Below are positions 11,300 through 23,208 of a DNA stretch of 64,000 nt, piece after piece. The translations under genes and the position numbers were made by a program. This DNA is from Curvularia sp. ZM96 (taxonomy: Eukaryota; Ascomycota; Dothideomycetes; Pleosporales; Pleosporaceae). How positions within the stretch are numbered: position 1 is the stretch's first letter; the number at the start of each line of letters is the position of its first letter. The DNA is taken from positions 1,860,001 through 1,924,000 of the forward strand of contig JAJGBQ010000003.1 in assembly GCA_022457065.1 (NCBI GenBank). The letters run 5' to 3'. The notes under the pieces were generated by a model. It made no database searches, was not told where the DNA came from, and saw only the letters and a list, made by a program, of their open reading frames with translations.

Positions 11300-14200
11300 A
11301 TTACTTTCTTTCCCTTAAGAACCTAGTTCTTATCTCTTTAGATATTTCTAGTAGTACTTACGTACTAGTAACTTATAGTTCGTTAGATTTCCTTCTAGTT
11401 CCTAAGTATTATAGCTCTCTAGCTATTTTTACTACTTAACTAAGTACTTCTACTAACTACTAGTTTTCTATAGGTCCTTAATTTCTTCGACTACGTACTT
11501 GTCGTCTTCAAGCTCTATATCTTCTACTAGCTCGGCGTTTTAGAGTACTAGTTCTAATAGTTTCTTATAAAAAACGTCATATATACGCATACCTAGTAGT
11601 AACTAGAGTTTATAGTTTACTAGTCCTAATTTCTCTAGAATTTTAAATAGTCCTAATTAGAGATTATCTAGTTTCTTACTTAGTCGCTTAGTTTTTAGAT
11701 TTTATTATAATAAGAAAACTTTATCCCTCTTCTTAAAAGTTAGTCTCTTAATCCTTTACTTATTCGCGGCTTTAGACGTCGTGAGATTCCTATAAGCGAT
11801 ATTCTTACTTAATTTCTCGTATAGTTCTCGTATTAGTCAAGCTTTATTATCTACTCTAACTATAATACTTTTAATATTCTTTAAGTCTTGATAAGTAACT
11901 AGCTTATACCCGTAATTAGCGTAGTACGGCGAGTGCTTTATAGTCGCCAACTTCGTACTATTATAGGCTAACTATACCGTTAGTAAGAGTTTAATCTAGT
12001 TATCTTGTAGCTTATTAGCGTACATTCGCAAGTATTATTCTAGCGTCTAGTTTATTCGTTCTATCTATCTATTAGTTTCTAGGTAGAAGCTAGTCGATAG
12101 CTTCTTCTTAACTTCTATCTTTACTAAGAACGTTAACTAATACTTTAAAGTAAATAGCTTATCTCTATCTATAATAAACTTCTTAGATATTCTATACTCT
12201 AATACTAGTACCTTAGTAACTTCGTACGCGCATTTCTCTACTATAATAGTCTCTTCTATTAGTATAAACTTTACCCCTTTAGTTAATTAGTACACAATTA
12301 CTAAGATAGTATTGTAAAGTTAAGCTAATTCTAGTTCTAGTGACTTTAGGAGCTTTACTATAAAGTCTATTATTACGCTACTCTATAGTCGTGTTAGTGG
12401 TAGTAAGGGTTATAATAGACTATAGGGCTTATGTCTCTTAGGCTTATTCTAGTAATATGCTAAACAGTTACCTAGGCTCTTCTATACCTCCGCTCGCAAG
12501 CGTGGCATTATAAATACTCTTATTAGTCGCCTAACTATTTCTTTAACTTCTATATATCCGTATTCTAGAGACTCGTATAGGTCTCGTATAAGGTCCGTCC
12601 TTATATATAGAGGTACGTATGTTTAGTCCTTCTAAATTATATAATAGTACTCCTTATCGTCCTATAGCAGTGCCTCCTACTTAGGATTGTTAGTGTCTAG
12701 CTTCTATTTAGCTACTTTCTACTACTACTATTACTACAGAGTATTTATTAACACGGCTACCTTAGCTACTCTAGCTAGTTCTAGTTAGTTATACCTCAAG
12801 CTACTATCGGGCATCTTCTTAAGTACTATATCGTGTAGTTCCTAGTAACCTTTATCGCGTAGGTTAGATCTTTAGCTTAGAGCATCCGCTACCCTATTAA
12901 GCGATTCTACTCGATACGTTATCTTAAAGTCGAACTAAGCTAATATCTTAGCCTATTAGACTTATCTTTAGTTAAGTTTCTTAGTCGTTATAAAACTCGC
13001 TAGGTTCTAGTAATTAGTAAAAATCTTAATCGTGTCTAGAAGACCTAATAGGTACACTTCCTATTATTTAAAGGTATCGACTACTCTAAGTAGTTTCTTA
13101 TCGTAAATATTATAATTAAGTTCTACTCCTAAGAACTTTTATAAATAGTAGAACACTAGTCTCTATTTTCTATCTAGGTACTACTATAATAGTATAGCTC
13201 TAAGTATATAGTCTAACGCGTTAGTCTCGACTCGCGTCCTTCGTCTTAGGTCGTATATCTCTAGTACGGGTGCTTTAAGGAAGATCTATTTAATCTAATT
13301 AAACGCTTCTTAATATTCCTCGTTCTACTAGAATCCTACTTTCTTCTTCGTAATCTTAGAGAGTAGTATGGTAATTTTTAAATAATCTTTAATAAACTTC
13401 TAGTAGTAATTAGCAAATTCTAGAAAGAATTACACGTTCTTAACTATTTTAGGTTTTAGCTATTTCTATATAGTCGCGATCTTTTTTGGGTTTATTTTAA
13501 CTCCTTTAGTTAAGATAATAAAGCCTAGAAATTCCGTTTCTTTAACGTAGAATTCGTACTTTCCTAGCTATAGATACAGCTTATATTCCTTAAGCTTCCT
13601 AAGCACTTTCTTAACATATTTAATATGTTCTTTAAGAGTTCCTCTAGAGTACACTAGTACATCGTCTAGATAGGCTATAGCAAAGATTCTAAGATATTCG
13701 TGGAGAGCGTTATTAATAACTAATTAAAAGGTTGCTAGCGTATTTATTAACCTAAATAGCATAACTATATATTTATATAGTCTATACTTTGTTTTAAACG
13801 CTATTTTCTATTCGTCTCCCTCCTTAATCCTAATTCTATAAAATCCTTCTCGAACATTAAACTTCGTAAACTACTTAGCTCCCTAGAGTCGATCTATAAG
13901 CTCTAATATTAGTAGTAAGGAATATTAATTTTTTTATATACTAGCGTTTAACCTTTAGTAGTTGACACATAGTCGCTATTTACTGTTAGGCTTCTTTACA
14001 AATAATATTAGTAAGGCTATTAGGCCGTGTCCTAGTTAAATAAATCCCTTCTTTAAATTCTTTTAGAGGTACTCCCTTAGCTTAGCGTCGTGCTTGGGCG
14101 CTATTAGGTACATGCCTTCTAGCGTCAACTTTGCTTCTTCTTCTAAGACGATCTCGTAATTCTATTCTTAGTATTTAGCTAGGTCTATTATCTCGTTTTT

Positions 14201-15160
14201 CTCGAATAGTTCTCTAAACTCGTTTGTTTAGTATACTTCTAGTATATCTAGTAGTAAGAGTTCTTTCTTTATAGTCGCGACTCGTCTTATCTATATAACT
14301 CCTACTTACTAAAGGTCCTTCGCATAGATTCTCGCGATCTTATACAGTAAAATCTTGCTAAATCTCCCGTCCTTAGGTAAGCTCTAATTTGTCAGGCGTA
14401 TCTCCTTTCGTACTCTAGCAACCTTACGCGCAGGTTCTTAGCTAAGTATAGTCTATTTCTACTAATCGATAGCTAGGTTATAGGCATCTAGCTAGTTATA
14501 ACTAATTAACATTTCTTTCTCTCTAAGGTCTATAATATTAATATTTATTTAACTTCGTATATTAGCTATAGTCACTAGCACTAACTACGTTTCTAGTCTT
14601 ATAAAGCCGCTCCTATATACTATAGAGCTATCGTTAGCTAATACTACTCGTATTAGCTTTTTCTTAGCCTAATAGAGTATTCTATATTTCTCTATAGCTT
14701 TTAGGGATATAACTATCCTCGCTACTCTACTATCTACTAGAGCTAATAGCTTATTTTCTAGTACGTATATAGTCGCAGTTAACCTAGACTCACGTCCTCT
14801 AATATTCTATACTTCCTTAAGGGTCGTTTTAAGACTGCCTTTACTAGCGTGACCCTATCCCTAGTAGCATCCTAGTTTTTTAGTTAAGAGCGTCGGCCCT
14901 TCTCTAACCTCTTCCTTTCCTTAGAGAATTTTCTAGCTTATTATTTAGCTACTAAGTAATCTAGATAGACGTCCCTATAGTATAATCTCTAATTACTATA
15001 CCTATATAGTATAAGTTCTCTTTTAGGTGTCTATTCTCTATTACGCGTGGTCCTATTGCGCTATTAATCTTAGTTCTTTTAATTAGTTCGTTATAGAAAG
15101 TAACTACTATTTACTTTTACGTTATAGTATATCGTACACTAATCTTCTATATAAAAGGTC
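11300..15160 (-). pseudogene. pol remnant of element C
   Basis: On the minus strand a protease motif like ALVDSRVARIVIS lies near 14,715-14,760. The reverse transcriptase YLDDVLVYS box lies at about 13,640-13,670, followed by RNase H to about 12,950 and integrase at about 12,000-12,700. Numerous stops at RIP-type codons prevent translation. Confidence 0.8.
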
Positions 15161-15162
15161 TA

Positions 15163-17009
15163 ACGTGGTTCACAAGTGGGCGGCCCACCCAAGTGAGCGG
15201 CCCACGCCCCACCAGCGCGTCGACGTTAACACTACAACACGTTATGTCTCAACAACGCATTACTAAAACTTTCTATACTGAATTAGATCTTTAGCTTGCT
15301 CTTTTTGATATCTAATCGCAACGTGTGAAAAGCTAAAGACGTGCTGCCTCTATCTATAACGTGCCTCGAAGAACTCTATCTTACCGACGCGCTGGAAGAC
15401 GCCCCCAACGCGACTATGTGCCAAAATCAAAGCGCCTAGATAAACTAGAAGAAGAGGCGATAGTCTACCGTATTCTTGAGAAGTCTGCGCGAGGCTTTGC
15501 CCCTACAAAGGCTGACGTTCGAGTAATGGCTGATAAACTATTGCATGAGCGTGGGAGCAACCCTGTTGGCAAGAACTGGATTGACAACTTTGTTAAGAGG
15601 ACTCCTGAGCTCCGTACGCGCTGGAGCCGTCCCTATGATCACTAGCGAGCTACCTGCGAGGATCCAGCTGCTATCCAGCGCTGGTTCGATCTAGTTAAGG
15701 GGACAAAGGAGAAGTGGGGTATTGTGGACGACGATATCTATAACTTTGATGAGACTGGCTTTATGATGGGCAAGATTTTATCACAGTTAGTTATTATAGG
15801 CTTGGAGAGTTCTGGGAAAAAGAAGCGTATATAGCCAGGCAACCGTGAGTGGGCTACTGTGATCTAGGGCGTAGGTGCGTTAGGTCGCCAGCTACCCCCC
15901 TTCGTCATCTTTGCGGGCAAGGTGCTTATCGACGTCTGGTTTAAAGACCTGCCTCCTGACTGGGTTCTTGAAGTCAGTCCTAATGGCTGGACGAATAACT
16001 AGCTTGCTCTTGCGTGGTTAGAGTACTTTGATACCTATATAAAGAGCTGCACTATAGGTGGGTATCGACTACTAATCGTCGACGGCTATGAGAGCCATAG
16101 CTCCGTTGAATTTTAAGATCTCTGCAAGGAGAAGAATATAGTTCTTCTCTGCATGCCTCTACACTCGTCTCACCTGTTGTAGCCTCTTGACGTTGCCTGT
16201 TTCTCGCCTTTAAAGCGGAAGTATGGCGATGTGATCTCAGGCTTGGCACGAAACCGCACCAGCTATATTAGTAAGGAGACCTTCCTACCAGCCTTTAAGA
16301 CTGCTTTTGAGCAGTCTATCACACGGGAGAATATCTAGGCAGGCTTTAGAGGCGCTGGTCTAGTCCTACATGACCTATAGACTGTGCTATCAAAGCTTGA
16401 TGTGGTAGTGCAGACACTAGTATAATCACTACGACGGGCAGCCGCCTGGGAGGCGCAGATACCACATAACGCGCGCGAAGTTGAGTCTTAAATTGGTCTT
16501 ATCTAAGAGAGCGTGAGAAAACGCCGTGGATCTTCTGCTAATTCACTTACTGAGTAGATCGCGCAGTTGAGTAAGGGGGCTTAGTAAATGGCACATAAGA
16601 TGACGCTTATGATGGAGGAAATGAGTACTCTTCGAGCGGCTCTAGACGAATTAAATAAGCGTAAGAGCCGTAAGCGACGATATATCTGGATAGAAGAGAC
16701 TCTTACTACTAGTGAGGTATAGGACTTGTTAGCTAAATAGGCGGGTAGCAGTCGTGGTGATGGTGAGAGTGCGTCGAAGAGGGTGCGAGGAGAGAGGCGG
16801 TGCGGGCGTTGTAAGCAGACTGGATATAACGCCCGTACCTGTGTAGTAGAAATTGATAGCGCTAGTGATAGTGATGGATCTGAGGAGTAAATTGGCTTAT
16901 TACGATTTTTAATATACTGTATTAAATGGCTGTGATAATGTTGCGAAGTTAACGTGCTGGTGGGGCGTGGGCCGCTCACTTGGGTGGGCCGCCCACTTGT
17001 GAACCACGT
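15163..17009 (+). mobile_element. pogo/Fot1-type DNA transposon, copy 2
   Basis: This element is 1847 bp, with inverted repeats starting ACGTGGTTCACAAGTGGGCG and TA at 15,161-15,162 and 17,010-17,011. The inverted repeats hold two tandem copies of an AAGTGRGCGGCCCAC motif in the place where copy 1 has AAGCGAGCTGATCAC. The body is closely similar to copy 1. It lies in element C between gag and protease, in the opposite orientation to the host element. Confidence 0.92.
15244..16890 (+). pseudogene. pogo-type DDE transposase, copy 2 (stop-interrupted)
   Basis: The frame is 549 codons, the same as copy 1, with the same order: CENP-B-type DNA-binding part, NFDETGFMMGK, LLIVDGYESH, KRKYGDV, and a C-terminal CCHC knuckle (CGRCKQTGYNARTC). 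There are more stops than in copy 1, about fifteen, again TAG/TAA for Gln or Trp codons. The longest open piece is 15,361-15,645. It is not functional. Confidence 0.9.
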
Positions 17010-17011
17010 TA

Positions 17012-18890
17012 GTAGATATTTATATATAGTATTATTTTCTCTAGTGTCTCTAGTATTAGAATCTAATTCTTTATCGTGTTATATATCTTATATTCTACTA
17101 TTCAGCATTCCTTAGCTGTTATAGTTCTATATAGGTAGTAGCTCTTCTACCTTACTATAATTCGCTGTTCTCAATAGAATTAGTATTTCTCTATATAATT
17201 AATCCACTCTAGGCGCTCGTGCGCCTCTTAGTGTTCTTCCTTATAGATATAATAATCTAATATTAGGCATTCGTTTGCCTATAGATGTATATAGCAGTAG
17301 CTATGTTCGTCTAGCTTACTCTACTTCTTTTTATCTACGTAGTATATATAGAAATCTCTTCTATAGTTAATCTAGTAAAGCCTCTAATAGAGTTCTTTCT
17401 CCCTTTCGTAGTCTTCTACTAGTTAGAACGCTAGTAGGGTAGGGTCTACGAAGAAAGACTATTTCTCGAACGCTTTTCTAATTATAGCGTTAGCCTCTAT
17501 GCTAGTAATAGTAAGTCGTTAGGCGCAATACGCATAGGTATCCGCCACGTAAGTAGTATCGCTATATATCTAATATTCCTCTCTACTTAGTCGTTAGTTT
17601 ATTTTCTTATCCTTAATTTTCTAATTAGTAGGTTCTAGAGTTGCCTATCTCGTGACCTCGTTTATCTGCGCGGGTTAGGGAACTACCTTAAAGTCGTTAT
17701 CCTTATTTAAGCGTGCTTCTTTATATAAGTCTATGTCGCTAAGGTTGTCGTTTAACTTCTTAATAGATAGTAAGATAAATAGTTATGCCTTTATTATCCT
17801 AATCTTTACTACTACTTGCTTAACTTCGTTTCTAGGGTAGTCTCTATAGAAGTGTTCTAACTCCCCGCATCTAAGACATACTTTATTATCGTAACGCTTC
17901 TAGCGTTCTTTCTTAGATAGTCTATTATTATACTTTCTAGGGTTTCTTTTCTTATCTTTAGTCTTTTCTTATATCTTGCCTATTATAATAGTGTTTCTAT
18001 CTTTATTAGTTTAGTTGCGCTACTTCTTTATATTCGCTGTCGTGGGCTAGAACTGTCTTTTCTTCTACTTATTTCTTTCCTATAGCCTATTATTAATGCG
18101 TGTAGCTAACTTAATTAGAGCTTATAGCGTCTTAGATTTATTATAATATACTAGACTATCTTTAACGTTTTCCTTTAAGCCTACTTTAAATACTATTTAA
18201 AGGGCTACGTCGTTCTAGTTAATTCTAGCCTAAAGTTATTTAAACTCGGCCGTATACGCGGATACTAACTTAGTTTGCCTTAGGCGAGTTATCGCTTTCT
18301 CTGCCTAGTTCTTGGCGTCTACTTCTCTAAAAATGCGTCCTATCTCTTTCTTAAAGACATTCTAGTCTTAGAATAGCGCTTTAGTTTTGTTCTTAGTTCT
18401 ATAGGTGTTAGGTAACGATATAAAATTCTCTACGTATAGCTATATCTATATAGCTACTCTTCTCTTTAGAAGCGTGCTTGCTATAAGAATCTTTTCTTAG
18501 TCGTTAGAAACCTAATTAAGTCTATAATAGAGGTTAACGTTAGTAAGAAACGTTCTTAGCTTATTACGTCTTTCTTTATATTTCTTAGGTATGTCTATCT
18601 TAGACTTTAGAAGTAGTCTCTCGTTCGGCGTGGCTATAAGCTACCCTATAAGCTAGTTAACTAGACTCTATATATCTACTAGCTACTTAGCTTACTCTTT
18701 TACTTATCGCTTAAGCCTAGCTACTAACTCTCTAGAAGTAAGTTCTACCTCGGGTTCCTCTCTATTACTAGGTGTGAGCATCTTATTATTCTCGGGCCTT
18801 TAGTTAGATCTTATACTAGAGACATCCGCTAGGTTGCCTTAATAAGCTATCTTACTTAGTCGAGCGACTATTAGTTAAATTCTTCTATAG
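17012..18890 (-). pseudogene. gag remnant of element C
   Basis: The minus-strand reading is gag-like and ends in a CCHC knuckle near 17,836-17,880 (CLRCGELEHFYRDY, last Cys mutated to Tyr). A protease-proximal tail runs up to the pogo insertion at 17,010. Stops are of RIP type. Confidence 0.7.
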
Positions 18891-18909
18891 AATCTATAGG
18901 TAGTTAAAG

Positions 18910-19379
18910 TATTACACGGGAGTTTCGCTATACTTACTTAGTCTTAGTCTAAGTTAGGGCGAGACTTATATAAAGTATTCTGTGCGATTATTTTCTAGCG
19001 ATTTATAGTAGAGAGAAGTTATAGGAGTTTAACTAAATATAAATAAATAATTAATTCTATAATAATAGAATAACTAAGTATTAATCTATATAAGAGAAGA
19101 ACTTATAAGAGTTGACTATAATAAATGTAATAATAAAATCTAACCTATTCTTATATCTATTGCTTCTAGTCCTACTATCTTATCTATCTCCCTCCTACGA
19201 GATAGTTGCGATGGCGCGGCTATCTCTTTATGCACTGCCATCTTAGATGGCCAGCCTTGGCGAGATGGCACATCACGTGATCGCCGCCCCGCGGTGATCA
19301 TTACCTTTTGACGTGGCGCCCAATGGTCTCCAACCTGTGGCCCTCGTCAAGGAGAGATCCTTTGCTGTTACTTGTAACA
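18910..19379 (-). repeat. 5' LTR of element C
   Basis: This is the 470-bp partner of 10,174-10,643. Its outer part from about 19,220 to 19,379 is essentially free of RIP changes and looks like the ancestral sequence. The inner part is heavily changed. Confidence 0.9.
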
Positions 19380-19720
19380 CTAAGATACTAGCTTAGTTCG
19401 ACTTTAAGATCACGCATTAAGCAGAATCGCTTAACAGAGTAGCTAACGCTTTAAGCTAAAGATCTAACCTACGCGATAAAGGTCACTAGAAACTACACGA
19501 TACGGTACTTAAGAAGATGCCCAACGGCAGCTTAAGGTACAACTAACTAGAACTAGCTAGAGTAGCTAAGGTGGCCGTGTTAACAGATAGTCTATAGCAG
19601 CAATAGTAGTAGAAAGTAGCTAAATAGAAGCTAGATACTAATAACCCTAAACAGGAAGCACTACTATAGGACGATAAGAAGTACTATTATATAATTTAGA
19701 AAGACTAAACATATATACCT
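19380..19720 (+). mobile_element. Gypsy element B, second part (RNase H end and integrase start)
   Basis: This continues the reading interrupted at 10,173 and matches, in reverse complement, the corresponding part of element C near 12,610-12,970. Similarity stops at about 19,720, where B is truncated and single-copy-like sequence of normal base composition begins. Confidence 0.8.
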
Positions 19721-20257
19721 ACCTATATCTATGTGGCAGTGGAATCGCAGCCGTTTTGGGGGTGGTTTGGCCGCCGCTTTTAGAGGCGTTTCCACCTCGC
19801 TTAGCCCCTCTTCTATTGCCGCTTTAAACGAACCCATGCTCGCTTACCATGCTCAGCATAACCTTCGCCTTGCCGCCAGCGTCCCTGTTCCTGTTTATCG
19901 CCTCCTCGCGGTTGAGAGTGGTGGGAGGGTACTGCGACGCCCGTCAGCGCGTCCGTGCAAACCGCAAGAATAACACAATGCTTACTGTACAACTCAAACT
20001 GCCTATGGGCCGGCGCCTACTTAAAGTGATGGCATGCCCCCCCTCGTTCTGCCATCACCTCCTCCCATTTCTCCTCCTACTCCTCTTCTCTCACCCTCCT
20101 CCTCCAACTGCTCGCGTTGCCGTATTCCACAAAGTGAACTACTATTAGAGCGTTAGCCACCTCTGTCGCGATCGAAAACGTCGCTCCGACACGAAACCTT
20201 TATCTATCGCGTTGACCTAACCCATCTTCAGCCACCGATTCGGACTCGTGCACGCAA
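19721..20257. other. Intergenic region upstream of the DUF3435 gene
   Basis: This is a GC-richer stretch after the retroelement block. Two overlapping short frames here (19,731-19,973 and 19,849-20,148) are low-complexity and not supported as genes. It probably contains the promoter of the recombinase gene. It would also hold the 5' edge of a Starship element if that gene is a captain. Confidence 0.4.
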
Positions 20258-22727
20258 ATGGATTCTGTCACTTCTTTGTCCTCTGACAGTTACTCGGATC
20301 CTGACACTGAGGCGGATACAGACATTGAGCCGGGTACTGGCGAAGATGGTGGTCTCGTCCTGGAAACGGATTCAGACCCTGAGTTAGACTCTGAAGCTGA
20401 AGAGATACTGAAGGACATTGCTGAATTGAAGGCGGAGGGGCCCGCAAAGCCAAATCATACCACGCATACAGTGAAACTATGGAAGAGGGAAGGCGAGTTC
20501 TGGAAGAGGTGAGATTGATGCAACTCGCATAGACCTCGTCATTATATGATCGACTGTTAACCAGCCCACGTTAGGTACTGTGCTAAGATTAAGAAAAAAC
20601 CAAGAGATCCCCAGAGGAACACCTCCGAGCATGTAAACCAGAGACATTCAAAGCGTACCTCCGCTGGCGAAAGAAATATTCCGAGGTTAAAAAGGAAAGC
20701 TCAATGCGAAGCTATTGGAAGAGAATCAGCATGTGCTACATGGATCTCACGCACCGCAGAATGGACGCTACTGTCCTCACTGATGTTTGCAACGTATGAT
20801 CTGCCAGACCCAGTCTTTCTCTTGCGTAGCAAAGAGCTAATATTGTAGCAGTGGATTCCGACCTTGGGACTTGACAAATCTGTGAAAGATAAGGATGCCA
20901 TGTTTGTCCAGGATCTCTATGCCGTTCTTCATGCACTCTGGGTAGACGACACCAAACCCCTCCATGGTTTCATTCGAGTTCAAGTCTCACTTCTCCTCCT
21001 TCTTAGCGCCGCTACAGGTACAAGACCAGGAGCTATCGTTGAAAGTGCAAGCGCCAAGGACAGCAAAAAGGCACTCTCGTTCAAGAACATCGAGCTTATG
21101 AAGGTTCGTAGCATAAAAGATCCTAGTCGGAGTACTATTTTGGCGAATGTCAATCTAGAGAACATCAAAAACCAAGAAAGGGGTGGGAAGCCGTACGTAA
21201 TATAGGAAATGTAGAGGCTAAGAGGTTTCGCTAATTCGTACTGTGTTTGCAGAAAGAAGTTCACTTTTCGCCTAGAAGGAACCCCTGCCTTCTGCATAGT
21301 TTCATATATTCTCAGCATTGGCATTGGTCAAGACGCATTAAGAGACGAGTTCAGCAGTGTTCAGGATATATTCGATCTTGACATACCTGCAGCCCGTAAT
21401 GTGCTCCGCATCAAGTGGAAAAAGAATCTGCTGGACCAACCCTTCTTGTGCGATGTAAGGCACAGAGACGAGGGTATTCACGTACGAGCACGCAATGCGT
21501 TTCCATATGGAAAATATCGTGACATTTTTGTACGATTGGGGCGTGTTGCAGGCTTTGAAAAATCGTTGGAGCTGTACCAAATACGGCGAGCTTCTGGGAA
21601 CAATATCAACAGTAAGTCTGCTTCAAAGTATACGTTGCCCTTCTTCTAGCCCAAACTTATAAAAGCCCACAGGCGCTCTTGACCCAGTAGAACGAAACCA
21701 GGTCATGGGTCATCTTGGGAGCACATACGAAAAGTACTACACGCCAACGCATATTGCGCGTGACTTCCAGTCGATCTACTTTGGAAGCCCTTCGGAAGAC
21801 CTTCTTATCCAATCTGTTGCAAGGATGAGTTTGTCCCGGGATCAACGCGCACCTACCGAGCTGGACGACGAGCAACGAAAGAAGCTACGGGACGATCCTG
21901 CACTTGCGGTCCTTCGCGAAGAGCGGGAAAGTTACAAAAAACAGCTTTACGACCAAGGCTTCTATCCACTCGAGACGGGTCAAGGCACTGATCTTTACAA
22001 GAAATACGAGGCCATAAAGCGGAAGATCAGTAGCACGTATCAAAAGATGTACAGAGAACGGTTAGAAACAGCGATTCGCGAGTTCCATGACTCAATCGAT
22101 TCGATTGAGATAGCAAGGCAACTCAGCGGAAAGGCTGCGACCGAAGTCCTGACGCTACCAGCCACTGAGTTTGAACTTCGAGAGCGAGCTACGATCGCCG
22201 GCATGCTCTTCAAGCCGTTTCAGGACGACAAAGCCCGGGTAAGGTTTGTGCGAACCTTGGCTAGATTATGCCACAAACGAGAGACGCGGCGGCCAAAGGC
22301 ATCTAAGCGAAAAATGGTGGGTTTGGCCGCATGTGAAGCCAATGGATCATCTTCTTCGAACGAACGAAAGAGGTGCGCTGAGATTTTTGAGAAGAGCCCG
22401 ATTAACCAGGATGGCGAGATTGCGGAAGAAGAGCTTGACACACCAAAGCGCAGAAGAGTCTTGGAGGTACAGTCTGGGAAGATCTACCCAACCGTGCTTC
22501 CTTATCCGGTGTGTCTTATCTGCATAGGGAATGAAGAGTTCTTATACGAACGGAGGATGCGCCATATTCCACGGAAGGATGTCCTAAAGAAGCACGTGGA
22601 GACCCATTTCCGACTCCCCGAACTTCAGTTGGGGTTTGCATGCCGCCATCCTAGTTGCTCTGACATGCTGGTTGACTCAGTGCATTTCAAGAGGCATGCG
22701 CTTGACATTCACGGTGTGTCTCACTGA
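20258..22727 (+). CDS. DUF3435 tyrosine recombinase with C-terminal zinc finger
   Basis: Five exons splice cleanly: 20,258-20,508, 20,607-20,793, 20,849-21,192, 21,253-21,611 and 21,673-22,727, giving 731 aa. The N-terminus is acidic (residues 1-75). The family block PEEHLRACKPETFKAYLRWR follows in exon 2. Catalytic residues of a tyrosine recombinase can be placed: Arg in ATGTRPGAI, then YQIRRASG (the second Arg), His in MGHLGSTYEKYY and its Tyr. The family signature LDPVERNQVMGH is present. The C-terminus (about residues 645-731) has paired Cys and His residues like C2H2 fingers. DUF3435 includes the 'captain' recombinases of giant Starship elements, and relatives with C-terminal fingers are often labelled FluG-domain proteins. 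The gene is intact and free of RIP, unlike its left neighbours. Whether it is a captain is inference. Confidence 0.9.
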
Positions 22728-23208
22728 TACGTCTGCATTTTGCTCACCGGTGCGCAGTGCAACGAAGAGAAATTATCACATGGCAGTGGGCTCCTTCCTT
22801 CGGCCTTTCGATAAACTGTGCGCTCCAATATTTCCCATTCTTCTCCGTAGTTTTGCTTGCATTGTCTGCGTCTGTGTCCGAAATTACAGTGACTCCTCTA
22901 AGCGCCCTACGGTCGCTTCGCATCGTCTTCTAGCTGTAGGATGTGCGAGTAATCAACACGTGATAAGATTAGGTACCTAACACTATTGATCGTCTCTTAT
23001 ACTTACAGCGTCAGCGCTGGCTTGATATCGACTAGCTCAGCAGCCTGCAATTCTTGGGCAGTACGTAGTTACTTGCTGTGAGATGGTTTATGCATCCGCA
23101 GTAGTGCCAGGGGCGGCCCCGTCAAGAAGACATTGCGCCACTCCTGAATACTGCAACATGAAGCTGGCTCTGGTCTTCATCGACCGCGTTGCTGAACGAT
23201 ACATCTCC
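22728..23208. other. Intergenic, no feature seen
   Basis: This is the space between two convergent genes. I see no supported ORF or repeat. Confidence 0.5.

Larger units (their letters stand above)
10174..19379 (-). mobile_element. Complete Ty3/gypsy retrotransposon C
   Basis: LTRs of 470 bp lie at both ends (10,174-10,643 and 18,910-19,379), starting TGTTACACGG and ending CTTGTAACA in the less mutated copies. The target CTAAG is duplicated at 10,169-10,173 and 19,380-19,384. The coding order on the minus strand is gag, protease, reverse transcriptase, RNase H, integrase. A pogo element interrupts it between gag and protease. All frames are broken by RIP. Confidence 0.92.

Noticed and set aside
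19731..20148. Two overlapping ORFs just right of the retroelements
   Set aside because: They overlap in different frames, are low-complexity and lack any motif. They may be accidental in GC-rich DNA.
20258..22727. Treating the DUF3435 gene as a pseudogene because of its split frames
   Set aside because: All four gaps are consensus introns of 55-98 bp with matching phases, and the spliced frame covers every family motif.
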